Assembly: GCA_023399465.1 (NCBI GenBank)
Contig: JAEWPB010000003.1
Coordinates: 1-37,412, forward strand
Reading direction: 5' to 3'
DNA from: Pseudomonadota bacterium
GTDB taxonomy: Bacteria; Pseudomonadota; Alphaproteobacteria; Rhizobiales; Rhizobiaceae
DNA length: 37,412 nt
Shown: piece after piece, positions 11,401 to 17,994 of the stretch
How the letters are laid out: each line of letters opens with the position of its first letter
Numbering within the stretch: position 1 is the stretch's first letter
The notes under the pieces: generated by a model
Seen by the model: only the letters and a program-made list of their open reading frames with translations
The model's database searches: none
What the model was told of the DNA's origin: nothing
Translations under genes and position numbers: made by a program

Positions 11401-12229
11401 CACCGGCGAATTCGGTGACGGCCGCCTCGGCGAGATCTTCATCGACATGCACAAGGAAGGGGCCGCCTTCCGTGCGATGATGAACAACTTCGCCATCGCC
11501 ATCTCGCTCGGCCTGCAGTACGGCGTGCCGCTCGAGGAATATGTCGAGGCCTTCACCTTCACCAAGTTCGAGCCGGCCGGCATCGTCATCGGCAACGATG
11601 CGATCAAGAACGCCACCTCGATCCTCGACTACGTCTTCCGCGAGCTCGCCGTGTCCTATCTCGGCCGCAACGACCTCGCCCATGTCGACACGTCGGATTT
11701 CTCCAACACGGCGCTCGGCAAGGGCATCAAGGAAGGCAAGACCAACCTGGTATCGACCGGCTGGACCCGCGGCTACAAGCCGACGCTGGTGCCCGGCACC
11801 GGCGGCGAGCGCCAGTTGTCGGAGCCGAAGGGCGCCGCGACCGCGGCACCGGCCAAGGCATCGGGCGCGACGATCACCACGATCGGCGCCACCGCCCGCA
11901 AGCTCGAGCCGACCGTCGCGATCTCGACCTCGGAAGTCGTATCCTTCAAGCGCGACTACGAGGAACGGGCCGCCGAACTCGCCGAGGAGATTGCCGAGGA
12001 AGTGTTCGAGACCCCGACCGAGGCGACCGCCCTCTTCTCCGACAAGGCGGCAGCCGACGCGGCGAGCGCCAAGTCGGAAGCCAAGAAGGTCGAGGCCGAA
12101 CGTCGCGCCCGCTCGATCATGCAGGGCTATACCGGCAACATGTGCTCGGAGTGCCAGAACTTCACCATGGTGCGCAACGGCACCTGCGAGAAGTGCGACA
12201 CCTGCGGCGCCACCAGCGGCTGCTCGTGA
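8426..12229 (+). CDS. nrdJ: Adenosylcobalamin-dependent (class II) ribonucleoside-diphosphate reductase
   Basis: NrdJ makes deoxyribonucleotides from ribonucleotides using a radical generated from adenosylcobalamin, so it needs neither oxygen nor a second subunit. The 1,267-residue product has the large size typical of rhizobia. Visible parts are the N-terminal reductase segment with FNTGLHWAYG, the active-site motif NPCSEY at 474-479 (radical Cys476 and Glu478), the phosphate-binding APTGTIGLVMD at 674-684, and a charged linker followed by a C-terminal cysteine cluster (Cys1240, 1243, 1254, 1257, 1260, 1266) that can serve as zinc ribbon and redox shuttle. The ATG at 8426 follows GAGGATATAGGG. 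Two NrdR-like boxes sit at the promoter, so dATP/ATP-responsive repression by NrdR is likely. It appears to be a single-gene unit. Confidence 0.97.
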   Translation: MRIERRFTKAGQSPYADIEFRKATSEIKNPDGSIVFRLADIDVPAQFSQVAADILAQKYFRKAGIPAKLRKVEENSVPSWLWRSEADVAAMKDLPKEKHYGSETDARQVFDRLAGTWTYWGWKGGYFSSEEDALAFRDELAYMLATQRVAPNSPQWFNTGLHWAYGIDGPGQGHFYVDPFTGKLTKSKSAYEHPQPHACFIQSVEDDLVNEGGIMDLWVREARLFKYGSGTGSNFSHLRGEGEKLSGGGRSSGLMSFLKIGDRAAGAIKSGGTTRRAAKMVVVDIDHPDIEEYINWKVKEEQKVAALVTGSKIVARHLKAIMKACVNCAADNDACYDPNQNPALKREIRAAKKDQVPENYVQRVIQFAKQGYKDIEFKTYDTDWDSEAYLTVSGQNSNNSVSIKDDFLRAVENDGEWNLTARKDGKVMKTLKARDLWESISYAAWASADPGLHFNTTMNDWHTCPAAGPIRASNPCSEYMFLDDTACNLASLNLMQFKSPVTKNIDIADYEHAVRLWTIVLEVSVMMAQFPSRQIAELSYEYRTLGLGYANIGGLLMSSGIPYDSAEGRAIGGALTAIMTGVAYATSAEMAAELGTFPNFAPNRDNMLRVMRNHRRAAYGETAGYESLSVDPVALVHGDCPDADLIAHAKSAWDKAVELGEKHGYRNAQTTVIAPTGTIGLVMDCDTTGIEPDFALVKFKKLAGGGYFKIINRAVPEALRTLGYTESQIAEIEAYAVGHGNLNQAPAINPSTLKAKGFTDDKVEAVNAALKQAFDIKFVFNQWTLGADFLKETLKVSDEQLADMSFSLLEHIGFSKKDIEAANIHVCGAMTLEGAPFLKAEHLPVFDCANPCGKIGKRYLSVESHIRMMAAAQPFISGAISKTINMPNEATVEDCKNAYMLSWKLALKANALYRDGSKLSQPLNASLIEDDNDEDALEELLQAPSAAAAVTVTEKIIERVIEKVTREREKLPNRRQGYTQKAVIGGHKVYLRTGEFGDGRLGEIFIDMHKEGAAFRAMMNNFAIAISLGLQYGVPLEEYVEAFTFTKFEPAGIVIGNDAIKNATSILDYVFRELAVSYLGRNDLAHVDTSDFSNTALGKGIKEGKTNLVSTGWTRGYKPTLVPGTGGERQLSEPKGAATAAPAKASGATITTIGATARKLEPTVAISTSEVVSFKRDYEERAAELAEEIAEEVFETPTEATALFSDKAAADAASAKSEAKKVEAERRARSIMQGYTGNMCSECQNFTMVRNGTCEKCDTCGATSGCS

Positions 12230-12530
12230 TTGGGATCGGGATCAGCGGCGGCAACGCGACTGTAGCTGCAAATTGACCCAAGCCAGTACTGACCAAACGG
12301 CTCAGTACTAGCCATCGGAGCCTCAAACGGGCCCACGCCATGACTATTTCCGGGCACTTGCAAAGTGCCCGGAAAATGGCACCCGGAACAAACCGTGAAA
12401 CAAGCGCCAGGCACGCGAACCGTTCCTCGCGGATGAAAGCGCTTCACAGGCCGCCTGATCACTGACCCGAGCGCCGCCACCGGATGCCGGCCTACGCGAC
12501 CGCCCCGTGCACTGTCATTGCCCGTCCCGG
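12230..12530. other. Intergenic region between nrdJ and the DUF2380 gene
   Basis: The two genes converge here. The gap holds two AGTACT palindromes (12285-12290 and 12304-12309, 19 bases apart) and a strong 13-base-pair hairpin at 12347-12375. Nothing else, coding or RNA, could be supported. Confidence 0.6.
12347..12375. terminator. Perfect 13-bp hairpin after nrdJ
   Basis: TTTCCGGGCACTT and AAGTGCCCGGAAA pair perfectly around a GCA loop. The A/T ends of the stem extend to an A run on the plus strand, but a true T tail is missing on both strands. It may end transcription from both converging genes or simply protect mRNA ends. Confidence 0.6.
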
Positions 12531-13112
12531 TTATTCAGGAAGGCACTTTTTCGGGATATCATTGGCAGCGAAGACTGCGGCCCGCCGCCAGGCTTCATCG
12601 CTATCGCCTCGATAGCTCAGGAAGCGATCACAGACGGACTTGCTGGTGGTCAAATCCAGAACGGCAAATTTTACCTGCCCGACGAGGGTGCTCATTTTCT
12701 TGATCTCTCCGATCAGCAAGTATCGCGCACCGGCATCTTTCGCCCTCTGCGACAGTGCTTTCAGCCCCGCGGTTCTTCCTGTGCACTCGCCGGCTGGACA
12801 CGTCAGTTGAACAATCTCTATGCTGTTGTTCGTGGAAAGAACGCTCTGGAGCGTGGATCCGAACAATTGCAGGCGCGCCGCATGCTCCCGACTTTGGTCG
12901 GTGACTTCTTCGGATGTGTCGCTGAAGTCGAATTCGGCGATCGCGAGAGCCATCCGCTCGGCGGCGTCGACAGAAGCTGGCACCGATGCAAGGACCGCGA
13001 TGAAAGCCAGTATCGCGCGCCAGGAAGTCGTAGTGCCCGCGGGCGCATGCAAAAGCGTCAGCCACGATCTTCGCCTGAATGCTGCAAGGAGCAAACGGTT
13101 CGTTTCGTCCAT
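12531..13112 (-). CDS. DUF2380 domain protein with N-terminal membrane segment
   Basis: The 193-residue product matches the DUF2380 family of Hyphomicrobiales as I remember it. The order of recognisable segments is LAIAEFDFSDTSEEVTDQ, a middle part with paired cysteines (CPAGEC), then GARYLLIGEIKKMSTL and the closing RGDSDEAWRRAAVFAANDI. A basic N terminus followed by a hydrophobic stretch (about residues 30-50, AILAFIAVLASVPAS) looks like a late signal peptide or anchor, so the protein is probably periplasmic. Function of the family is unknown; the fold resembles TolB-N-like or FlgT-like domains that collect outer-membrane lipoproteins, but that is speculation. The ATG at 13112 follows GGGAGGAAAGT. 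It converges on nrdJ. Confidence 0.85.
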   Translation of the reverse strand: MDETNRLLLAAFRRRSWLTLLHAPAGTTTSWRAILAFIAVLASVPASVDAAERMALAIAEFDFSDTSEEVTDQSREHAARLQLFGSTLQSVLSTNNSIEIVQLTCPAGECTGRTAGLKALSQRAKDAGARYLLIGEIKKMSTLVGQVKFAVLDLTTSKSVCDRFLSYRGDSDEAWRRAAVFAANDIPKKCLPE

Positions 13113-13534
13113 ACTTTCCTCCCTGTCGGTGTGAGCGGGGCATGAAACGAGTGGGGCAATTGCGGACGGCGATGAAATGGACGCGGCTTAGCGCCCAATC
13201 CTTGATCTAATTCGTAACGGATTGCCTGATGTTTGTCGATTGGTGGTGGAAATCAACGAGGCTGAAGCTTCCGGATGCCCCAAGCGTCTGAGCGATCTGG
13301 ATGAGGTCGTTGTCCAATCCGAAACCCTCGATCGCGGTATTTCCGAAATGGAGAACGACGGTGTCTCCGAGGCCGCCGTGGAGCTCGGCACATCGTTGCC
13401 ACGTCCGGCAGCAACCATCTGATAACACTAGAAAAACCTCGATAACAAAGGCGTTGACATTCCCGATGCGATCCCCCATCTGCGCAAATGCAACCTGCAA
13501 TGCGTCTTCAGCAGGGAAACAGACGGGAAATCGC
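13113..13534. other. Intergenic region holding a decayed RTX fragment
   Basis: This divergent gap carries the promoters of the DUF2380 gene and of the 13535 gene plus the RTX pseudogene fragment at 13207-13420. A TTGACA at 13453-13458 could be the -35 of the 13535 gene, although no good -10 follows. The 26-base element found before the two intact RTX genes is absent here. Confidence 0.5.
13207..13420 (-). pseudogene. Remnant of an RTX calcium-binding gene (third paralogue)
   Basis: Reading the minus strand, one frame shows AGRGND, and after a shift another frame continues HGGLGDTVVLHFGNT, then IEGFGLDNDLIQIAQTLG. These line up with GGRGTNELDGGFGDDTFIF, then TTIEDFGVGDDVIQIARSLG of the intact RTX gene at 15334-15912. 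The repeat domain upstream is missing, the two frames do not join, and the sequence stops before the conserved C-terminal DFEFI end. So this is a frameshifted, truncated copy of the same gene. The frame is open back to an ATG at 13536, but that part resembles nothing and has no ribosome binding site. Confidence 0.72.
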
Positions 13535-14557
13535 ATGAACGCTCTTGAGAATATTCAGATCGGACTGGACCTGGCGACCAGTGCCACCATCGTCGCCGCC
13601 GGCTTCTCCTGGTATCTGAGCCAGAGGAGAGAGCACCGCCTTCAGGAGCAGCAGCGTCGCGCCGATGAGCTCGAGCGCAAGGAACTGGGGATCACCGAGG
13701 CGACCCGCTCGGCGGCAGTGGACAACATCAACCGCGCCATTTCCGACATGGGCTTGCGGTTTTCGGAAATCGTGCAGACGTCCACCGCGATCGAAAACGT
13801 GATCGACCGGGCCTCCGGGCAAGACGGCGGGAAGCAACTCGAGGAGGCAATCCGCAGCGGTCGGGTGGATCCGCGCGCAATCCGCGAAAAGCTGGCCGAG
13901 GTGGCCGAGCTTTTGGTGACCTACTACGAGCGCGGCAGCAGCGTGCGCTACATCGTGCTGCCCTCGCTGCATGCGATCGGCACAGAAGGGGAAGCGGTGA
14001 CCCTCCTGAACAAGAGCTGCGACGACATCCTCACGGTCTCGAACCGGGTCCGCTCCGGCTGGACGGCACTGTTGAGCGAGATCTTCATGCTGATCGAGCA
14101 GATCAGCACCTACCCGAAGGCCGAAGACTGGTCGGCGGAGGTCTATGACGGGATCCGCGACAAGCTGAAGGGAGTTGCCTTTTCGATCCTGTACGATCCG
14201 AACTACAGTTCCTGGACCAGTTCCTTCGTGCCCGACAACGGCAAGGCGCATTTCATGCGGATCATAGAAGCCCCGTCTGGCCATTCGTTCTCCGAGGAAG
14301 AGATGCAGGTGCTGGGGGCAACCCTGTTCAACCTGCTGGCCTTCTGCCGCGACGATCCCGAACGTCTGCTGAGCCAGATCCTCGGCCGCGTCTCCCATGA
14401 CCTGATGGTCTGCCGGACCGAGTGCAAGGAGTTCCTCGTCTGCCTTTGCTCGATTTCCAGCAAGCTGCAGCAGAAGAACAGCCATCTGGCGGTCTCGACG
14501 ATCTATAGCGAACTGGCGAGCGACAAGTATTTCGACGTTCAGGGCCTCGTTCGCTGA
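13535..14557 (+). CDS. Membrane-anchored coiled-coil protein of unknown function
   Basis: The 340-residue product has one likely membrane helix near residues 12-29 (TSATIVAAGFSWYL) followed by a highly charged helix rich in Arg, Glu and Gln (31-52) that should form a coiled coil. The rest looks alpha-helical and soluble, with the conserved-looking patch YEREGSS-like YYERGSSVRYIVLPSLHAIG and a cysteine-rich segment near the C terminus (CRTECKEFLVCLCSISSK). The topology suggests a cytoplasmic domain tethered to the inner membrane, similar in outline to small DUF4760-like or receptor-type anchors, but I recognise no family. The ATG at 13535 is preceded by ACGGGAAA, a weak ribosome binding site. 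It stands alone between accessory genes. Confidence 0.8.
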   Translation: MNALENIQIGLDLATSATIVAAGFSWYLSQRREHRLQEQQRRADELERKELGITEATRSAAVDNINRAISDMGLRFSEIVQTSTAIENVIDRASGQDGGKQLEEAIRSGRVDPRAIREKLAEVAELLVTYYERGSSVRYIVLPSLHAIGTEGEAVTLLNKSCDDILTVSNRVRSGWTALLSEIFMLIEQISTYPKAEDWSAEVYDGIRDKLKGVAFSILYDPNYSSWTSSFVPDNGKAHFMRIIEAPSGHSFSEEEMQVLGATLFNLLAFCRDDPERLLSQILGRVSHDLMVCRTECKEFLVCLCSISSKLQQKNSHLAVSTIYSELASDKYFDVQGLVR

Positions 14558-14687
14558 CGCAAAACCGGACGGATCACTGTTCGATCACACCGGCGCGGGC
14601 CTCTCGGTCCGTGCCGATTGGCCGACCAGGTCATTTCCGATCCATGCAGTCAGTGGAGACGGCAGTCGCCCGGCGCCTGAACGGGCG

Positions 14688-15215
14688 CTATCCCCTCGCC
14701 TCGTCGCGCTTGGCCTGCGCCACCGCTCCCGCCTTTCTCAGCCTTCCCCGTTCGGCCGGGCGGATAAGCGATGCCACCTTTTCGTCGGCAATCTTCCGCA
14801 TGCCGTTGTTGGCATGCCGGGTGTTGAAGGGTGTCTTGCTCTTCTCCGCCTGCTGCTTGAGTTCGAGGGCGCGCTGCGCATTCTCGACCAGCATATGGCC
14901 CCGCGCCATCTGCTTGCGCCGCTGTATTTCCGCGTTCAGGCGCCTCAGGCTCATCGACAGTATCGACGTCTTCAGTCGTGAACCGGCATCGGAAGTCTTC
15001 GGTTCAGCGCCTTTCGGTGCCGATTTCCCACGCATCTCGCGACGCTGCTGGTAAGCCTGCGTCTTGGCCTTGTCCCGCATGTCGCGCAGTCGACGCAGGA
15101 CTTCCGTCAGCTCCTTGTCCGGCAGGTCCTGGATTGCAGGATGCCGGGTCTTGGCGACAACGTCGCGCTCCTCGGCACTGAGTGCCCGCTCTTCTTCCTT
15201 GCGCGTTATGGCCAT
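14688..15215 (-). CDS. Charged, helical hypothetical protein
   Basis: The 175-residue product starts MAITRKEEERALSAEER and is rich in Lys, Arg, Glu and Ala throughout. It has no signal peptide or membrane helix. Repeated Arg/Lys clusters (LRRLRDMRDKAKTQ near residue 40 and EIQRRKQMARG near 95) point to long helices and possible nucleic-acid or partner binding. Hypothetical proteins with this N terminus are, as far as I recall, common in Rhizobiaceae, but no function is known to me. The ATG at 15215 is chosen because GAGGAGA lies upstream; the frame extends to 15260 without support. It lies downstream of the RTX genes on the same strand, but a strong hairpin separates them. Confidence 0.78.
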   Translation of the reverse strand: MAITRKEEERALSAEERDVVAKTRHPAIQDLPDKELTEVLRRLRDMRDKAKTQAYQQRREMRGKSAPKGAEPKTSDAGSRLKTSILSMSLRRLNAEIQRRKQMARGHMLVENAQRALELKQQAEKSKTPFNTRHANNGMRKIADEKVASLIRPAERGRLRKAGAVAQAKRDEARG

Positions 15216-15294
15216 TGGCAGGTCTCCTCTTCCTCTTCGCCCCGCATCGCCCGTCGCCATGACAAATCACGTTCCGGGCAGCCGGGGTACACCA

Positions 15295-15324
15295 CGCGAT
15301 GGCGGACTTCTGCCCGCCATCGCG
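15295..15324 (-). terminator. Hairpin after the first RTX gene
   Basis: CGCGATGGCGG and CCGCCATCGCG form a perfect 11-base-pair stem with an eight-base loop just after the RTX stop. There is no T run, so it could be a Rho-assisted terminator or an mRNA-end stabiliser. Confidence 0.6.
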
Positions 15325-15333
15325 ATGGCTCGG

Positions 15334-15912
15334 CTAGATAAACTCGAAATCGGAAGCCGATAGGTCCGAGAGGTGCTTGTCATCGATGCGCAAGTCATCG
15401 GAGCCGAAATCGAAGACGACATCATCGCCGACATTCCTGCCCAGCGCCGCCAGTTCCTGGAAGTTGTCGACGCCGAGCGACCGGGCGATCTGGATGACAT
15501 CGTCGCCGACCCCGAAATCCTCGATCGTGGTATGCCCGAAGCGGAAAATGAAGGTGTCGTCGCCAAACCCGCCGTCGAGTTCGTTCGTGCCACGCCCGCC
15601 GTTCAGCACGTCGTTGCCGCGATTGCCGTCGAGGTCATCATCGGCGAAACCGCCAAAGAGTTTGTCGTTGCCGAAACCGCCATCGATCTCGTCACTGCCG
15701 CGACCGCCGGAGAGCCAGTCCCCGTTGAGGCCGCCACGCAGATGATCATTGCCGTGATCGCCATAAATGGTGTCGCGGCCGTCTTGACCGAAGAGCTGGT
15801 CGTTTGCGCCACGGCCAAAGAGCTGGTCGTCGCCGCCCCGACCAAAGATTTCATCACGGTTCTGGGTTCCGTGAAGGATGTTGGGCCGGTTGTTTCCGAT
15901 AATGAGCGCCAT
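15334..15912 (-). CDS. Small RTX (hemolysin-type) calcium-binding protein, copy 1
   Basis: The 192-residue product is made almost wholly of glycine- and aspartate-rich nonapeptide repeats of the GGxGxDxUx type (about residues 20-115, for example GRGGDDQLFG, GGRGSDEIDGG and GGFGNDKLFGG). These fold into a calcium-binding beta roll. A C-terminal part of about 75 residues follows, ending SASDFEFI; acidic-hydrophobic ends of this type serve as uncleaved signals for type I secretion. There is no enzymatic domain, so it may be a matrix, adhesion or surface-layer component or act by binding calcium. No transporter genes are nearby. The ATG at 15912 follows GAAGGAG. It is a close paralogue of the gene at 16084-16662. 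Confidence 0.92.
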   Translation of the reverse strand: MALIIGNNRPNILHGTQNRDEIFGRGGDDQLFGRGANDQLFGQDGRDTIYGDHGNDHLRGGLNGDWLSGGRGSDEIDGGFGNDKLFGGFADDDLDGNRGNDVLNGGRGTNELDGGFGDDTFIFRFGHTTIEDFGVGDDVIQIARSLGVDNFQELAALGRNVGDDVVFDFGSDDLRIDDKHLSDLSASDFEFI

Positions 15913-15970
15913 TGTCTAGCTCCTTCTCAAGCCGCCCCTTTCCAACTCCCAAGCCGCTACATTAACGAGA

Positions 15971-15996
15971 CGCTTTGTCATCATTCTGTCCTCGCG
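15971..15996 (-). promoter_or_regulatory. Shared upstream element of RTX copy 1
   Basis: A 26-base block beginning CGCTTTGTCATCATT on the plus strand is 25/26 identical to 16725-16750. It sits 59 bases before the RTX copy 1 start, matching its 63-base distance from copy 2. It probably holds the promoter or an operator that was copied with the gene. Confidence 0.55.
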
Positions 15997-16046
15997 TGCC
16001 TTCAAACGACACGTTTTCGACCGCGCGCGGGGACCGGAGCGGGCAA

Positions 16047-16064
16047 GGCGGGCGAAAGCCCGCC
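16047..16064 (-). terminator. Hairpin after the second RTX gene
   Basis: GGCGGGC-GAAA-GCCCGCC is a compact seven-base-pair hairpin 20 bases after the RTX copy 2 stop. No T run follows, so termination is uncertain. Confidence 0.5.
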
Positions 16065-16083
16065 ATTACAGTTTCTGAAGCTC

Positions 16084-16662
16084 CTAGATAAACACGAAAT
16101 CCGAAGCCGTGAGATCCGCGAGGTGCTTGTCATCGATGCGCAACTCGTCGGTGCCGAAATCGAAGACGACATTCTTCCCGACATCCGTACCCAGCGCCAC
16201 CAGGTCCTGGAAGTTGTCGACACCGAGCGTCTCGGAGATGTGAATGATATCGGCGCCGTCCTTGAAATCCTCGATCGTGGTATCTCCGAAAAGGAATACG
16301 AATGTGTCGTCTCCCGAGCCGCCATTGAGGTGGTTCGTGCCGCGCCCGCCGTTCAGTACGTCGTTGCCCTGATTGCCGCAGAGGCGATCATTGAGAAGAC
16401 CGCCAAAGAGCTTGTCATTGCCGTATCCGCCGAAAAGCTTGTCATTGCCGCGCCCGCCGGAAAGCCAGTCGCCGTTGAGGCCGCCAATCAGGTGATCATT
16501 GCCAGTATCGCCATAAATGGTGTCGCGGCCGTCTTGACCGAAGAGTTCGTCACTTGAGCCGCGACCAAAGAGTTGGTCGTCGCCGCCCAGGCCGAAAATC
16601 TCATCACGGTTCTGCGTTCCGTGGAGGATATTGGGCCGATTGTTTCCAATAATGAGCGCCAT
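16084..16662 (-). CDS. Small RTX (hemolysin-type) calcium-binding protein, copy 2
   Basis: The 192-residue product is the same length as copy 1 and shares its opening residues (MALIIGNNRPNILHGTQNRD), the run of GGxGxDxUx repeats and the C-terminal half ending TASDFVFI. Differences cluster in the middle repeats (for example GGYGNDKLFGGLLNDRLCG) and in the linker (FKDGADIIHISETLG), so the copies have diverged while keeping both the repeat frame and the end. Secretion by a type I system and calcium-dependent folding outside the cell are inferred from the family. The ATG at 16662 follows GAAGGAG; an upstream in-frame ATG at 16710 would add a 16-residue tail that copy 1 lacks. A small Xre-type regulator lies upstream. 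Confidence 0.92.
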   Translation of the reverse strand: MALIIGNNRPNILHGTQNRDEIFGLGGDDQLFGRGSSDELFGQDGRDTIYGDTGNDHLIGGLNGDWLSGGRGNDKLFGGYGNDKLFGGLLNDRLCGNQGNDVLNGGRGTNHLNGGSGDDTFVFLFGDTTIEDFKDGADIIHISETLGVDNFQDLVALGTDVGKNVVFDFGTDELRIDDKHLADLTASDFVFI

Positions 16663-16724
16663 CGCGTGGCTCCTTCTAAAGACACTTGCCCCTTCGAAGC
16701 TCCCAAGCACGGACTTTACCGTGC

Positions 16725-16750
16725 CGCTTTGTCATCATTTTGTCCTCGCG
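16725..16750 (-). promoter_or_regulatory. Shared upstream element of RTX copy 2
   Basis: This block differs from the element at 15971-15996 by one base. Beyond it, both copies continue with a second short match (GTGCCTTCAAA versus CGTGCCTTCAAA) after a spacer that differs by about five bases. Confidence 0.55.
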
Positions 16751-16963
16751 AAATACGTGCCTTCAAAAGACAACATCCGCGAGCGTGCGCAAAAATCAGG
16801 GCTGGAAAGGCGAGCGTGGCTTCAGGCTGGACTGGCGCATAGGCCGGGCGCGATGCGCGCGACTATTCAGGGCCCGTAAAGGGCGGGCGTCCGGTTGCTT
16901 CCCGGTGCGGAAGCTTGGCATCACCGCCAACGCTTGCGGCGGGGGCATGGCGCTACCCAAGAA

Positions 16964-16991
16964 AGAAGCGCACCCTTCTGGGCGCGCTTCT
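16964..16991 (-). terminator. Intrinsic terminator of the Xre-type gene
   Basis: AGAAGCGC/GCGCTTCT forms an eight-base-pair stem around a 12-base loop right after the stop codon. The minus strand continues TTCTTGGG, a weak T tail. Confidence 0.6.
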
Positions 16992-16994
16992 AGC

Positions 16995-17240
16995 TTATCC
17001 GGCGAGAAAGGCCGATGCCTCGACCCGGAGTGCGGCAGCGATCCGGCGAAGCTTGACAGGATCGGTATCGGCGCCGATTTCGATGTGGGCAATCTCGCTT
17101 CTTGTCAGACCGCAGGTCTCGGACAGATCATCGATGGAATAGCCTACGGCTTCACGCGAACGCTTGACGGCGGCGCCGATTTCAAACTGCGGAACAGTGG
17201 ACGCATTCGATGTTTCGAGATGACTGATAGTAATGGACAT
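16995..17240 (-). CDS. Small Xre/Cro-type helix-turn-helix regulator
   Basis: The 81-residue product is a single DNA-binding domain. After a polar N terminus of about 18 residues, the segment FEIGAAVKRSREAVGYSIDDLSETCGLTRSEIAHIE (read in parts) follows the five-helix HTH_3 pattern; the recognition helix is near LTRSEIAHIEIG and the closing helix is DPVKLRRIAAALRV. There is no sensor domain. Such single-domain regulators often repress their own gene or a neighbour. The ATG at 17240 follows AGAAGGAGA. It lies upstream of RTX copy 2 on the same strand, and both have a similar CTCCTTCTAAAG leader around the ribosome binding site, so a link with the RTX genes is possible but unproven. Confidence 0.88.
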   Translation of the reverse strand: MSITISHLETSNASTVPQFEIGAAVKRSREAVGYSIDDLSETCGLTRSEIAHIEIGADTDPVKLRRIAAALRVEASAFLAG

Positions 17241-17522
17241 AGTTGTCTCCTTCTAAAGTCCGGCGGCAAGACGAACTTGCCGGGTGAAGGCGGCTAGGCT
17301 GCCATTAGGCGTCCCGTTCAAAACAGTCGCGAGCGGGCGCGTTGTCACTATAAACCCGGGTGGCGAACACGCAAGTTATACATTTGTTACATATCCGTGA
17401 GCGGTAGCAAATGCACGCCATGCCAGTCGGCAACCCGGCACTGCACCATGTCCGAATAGATGAATATTGGAAGCACCGTGATTGTGTACAATATTTTTTC
17501 AATCGGAGGTGAAGGAGCTACC

Positions 17523-17738
17523 ATGACTTCCCGTAACGTGTTGAGTATTGTTGCGCTTATCGTTTTCGGTGCCAGCGCGTTCGGCATCATCAGATTCATC
17601 GACAACCACCTCGTCACCGGCGAGAGACATGCCACCAACTTCACCCGGGGCGAGGCGCGATCGCCGGAAACACCGTTCAGGTCGATCGGCACCGGGCAAA
17701 AGACCGGGCGCCTGGTGCGGGACATGTTCACGAACTGA
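17523..17738 (+). CDS. Short membrane protein of unknown function
   Basis: The 71-residue product begins MTSRNVLSIVALIVFGASAF, a short basic head followed by one hydrophobic helix (about residues 6-23). A polar tail follows with PETPFRSIGTGQKTGRLVR. It could be a single-pass membrane protein or an uncleaved signal anchor. I do not recognise the family. The ATG at 17523 is supported by GGAGGTGAAGGAG immediately upstream. A TACAAT at 17487-17492 may be its -10 hexamer. It is divergent from the Xre-type gene and stands alone. Confidence 0.68.
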   Translation: MTSRNVLSIVALIVFGASAFGIIRFIDNHLVTGERHATNFTRGEARSPETPFRSIGTGQKTGRLVRDMFTN

Positions 17739-17994
17739 TACGCCCCAGGCGATCCCCAGGTCGCTGAGCCTACCTACTCCGAGGTATCGCCAAATTCCGC
17801 CCTGCCCAGCTGACTGCCATGGGCATTCGGCAGGACTGACGCCGGCAGCCTCCCCTCGCGCTCTGGAAATTGCGGCCTCTGCCCCCCGTGATTGTGATCC
17901 GGGCCCCAGTGTGGCACCCTTGCCCCAAGGCCGAGAACTGCCATGATCCCCGCTCCAACAGGTCGCAATACAATTGGCATCCGAAGGAGACAGC

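Larger units (their letters stand above)
16663..16994. other. Intergenic region upstream of RTX copy 2
   Basis: This 332-base gap contains the shared RTX upstream element (16725-16750) and the terminator hairpin of the Xre-type gene (16964-16991). I saw no reading frame with a ribosome binding site and no RNA gene. Confidence 0.55.

Noticed and set aside
10100..11683. A 527-codon open frame antisense to nrdJ
   Set aside because: Same reason: a shadow of a GC-rich conserved gene.
15373..16557. A 394-codon open frame on the plus strand crossing both RTX genes
   Set aside because: It is antisense to both RTX genes and arises from their repetitive glycine/aspartate codons, which give stop-free Ala/Val/Glu-rich shadows. 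There is no ribosome binding site and the minus-strand genes explain the sequence fully.
17908..17945. Sigma-54 or heat-shock promoter upstream of cbpA
   Set aside because: TGGCAC and TTGC occur but with a spacing too short for sigma-54, and a CTTG...CCATGAT arrangement is too loose to call a sigma-32 promoter.
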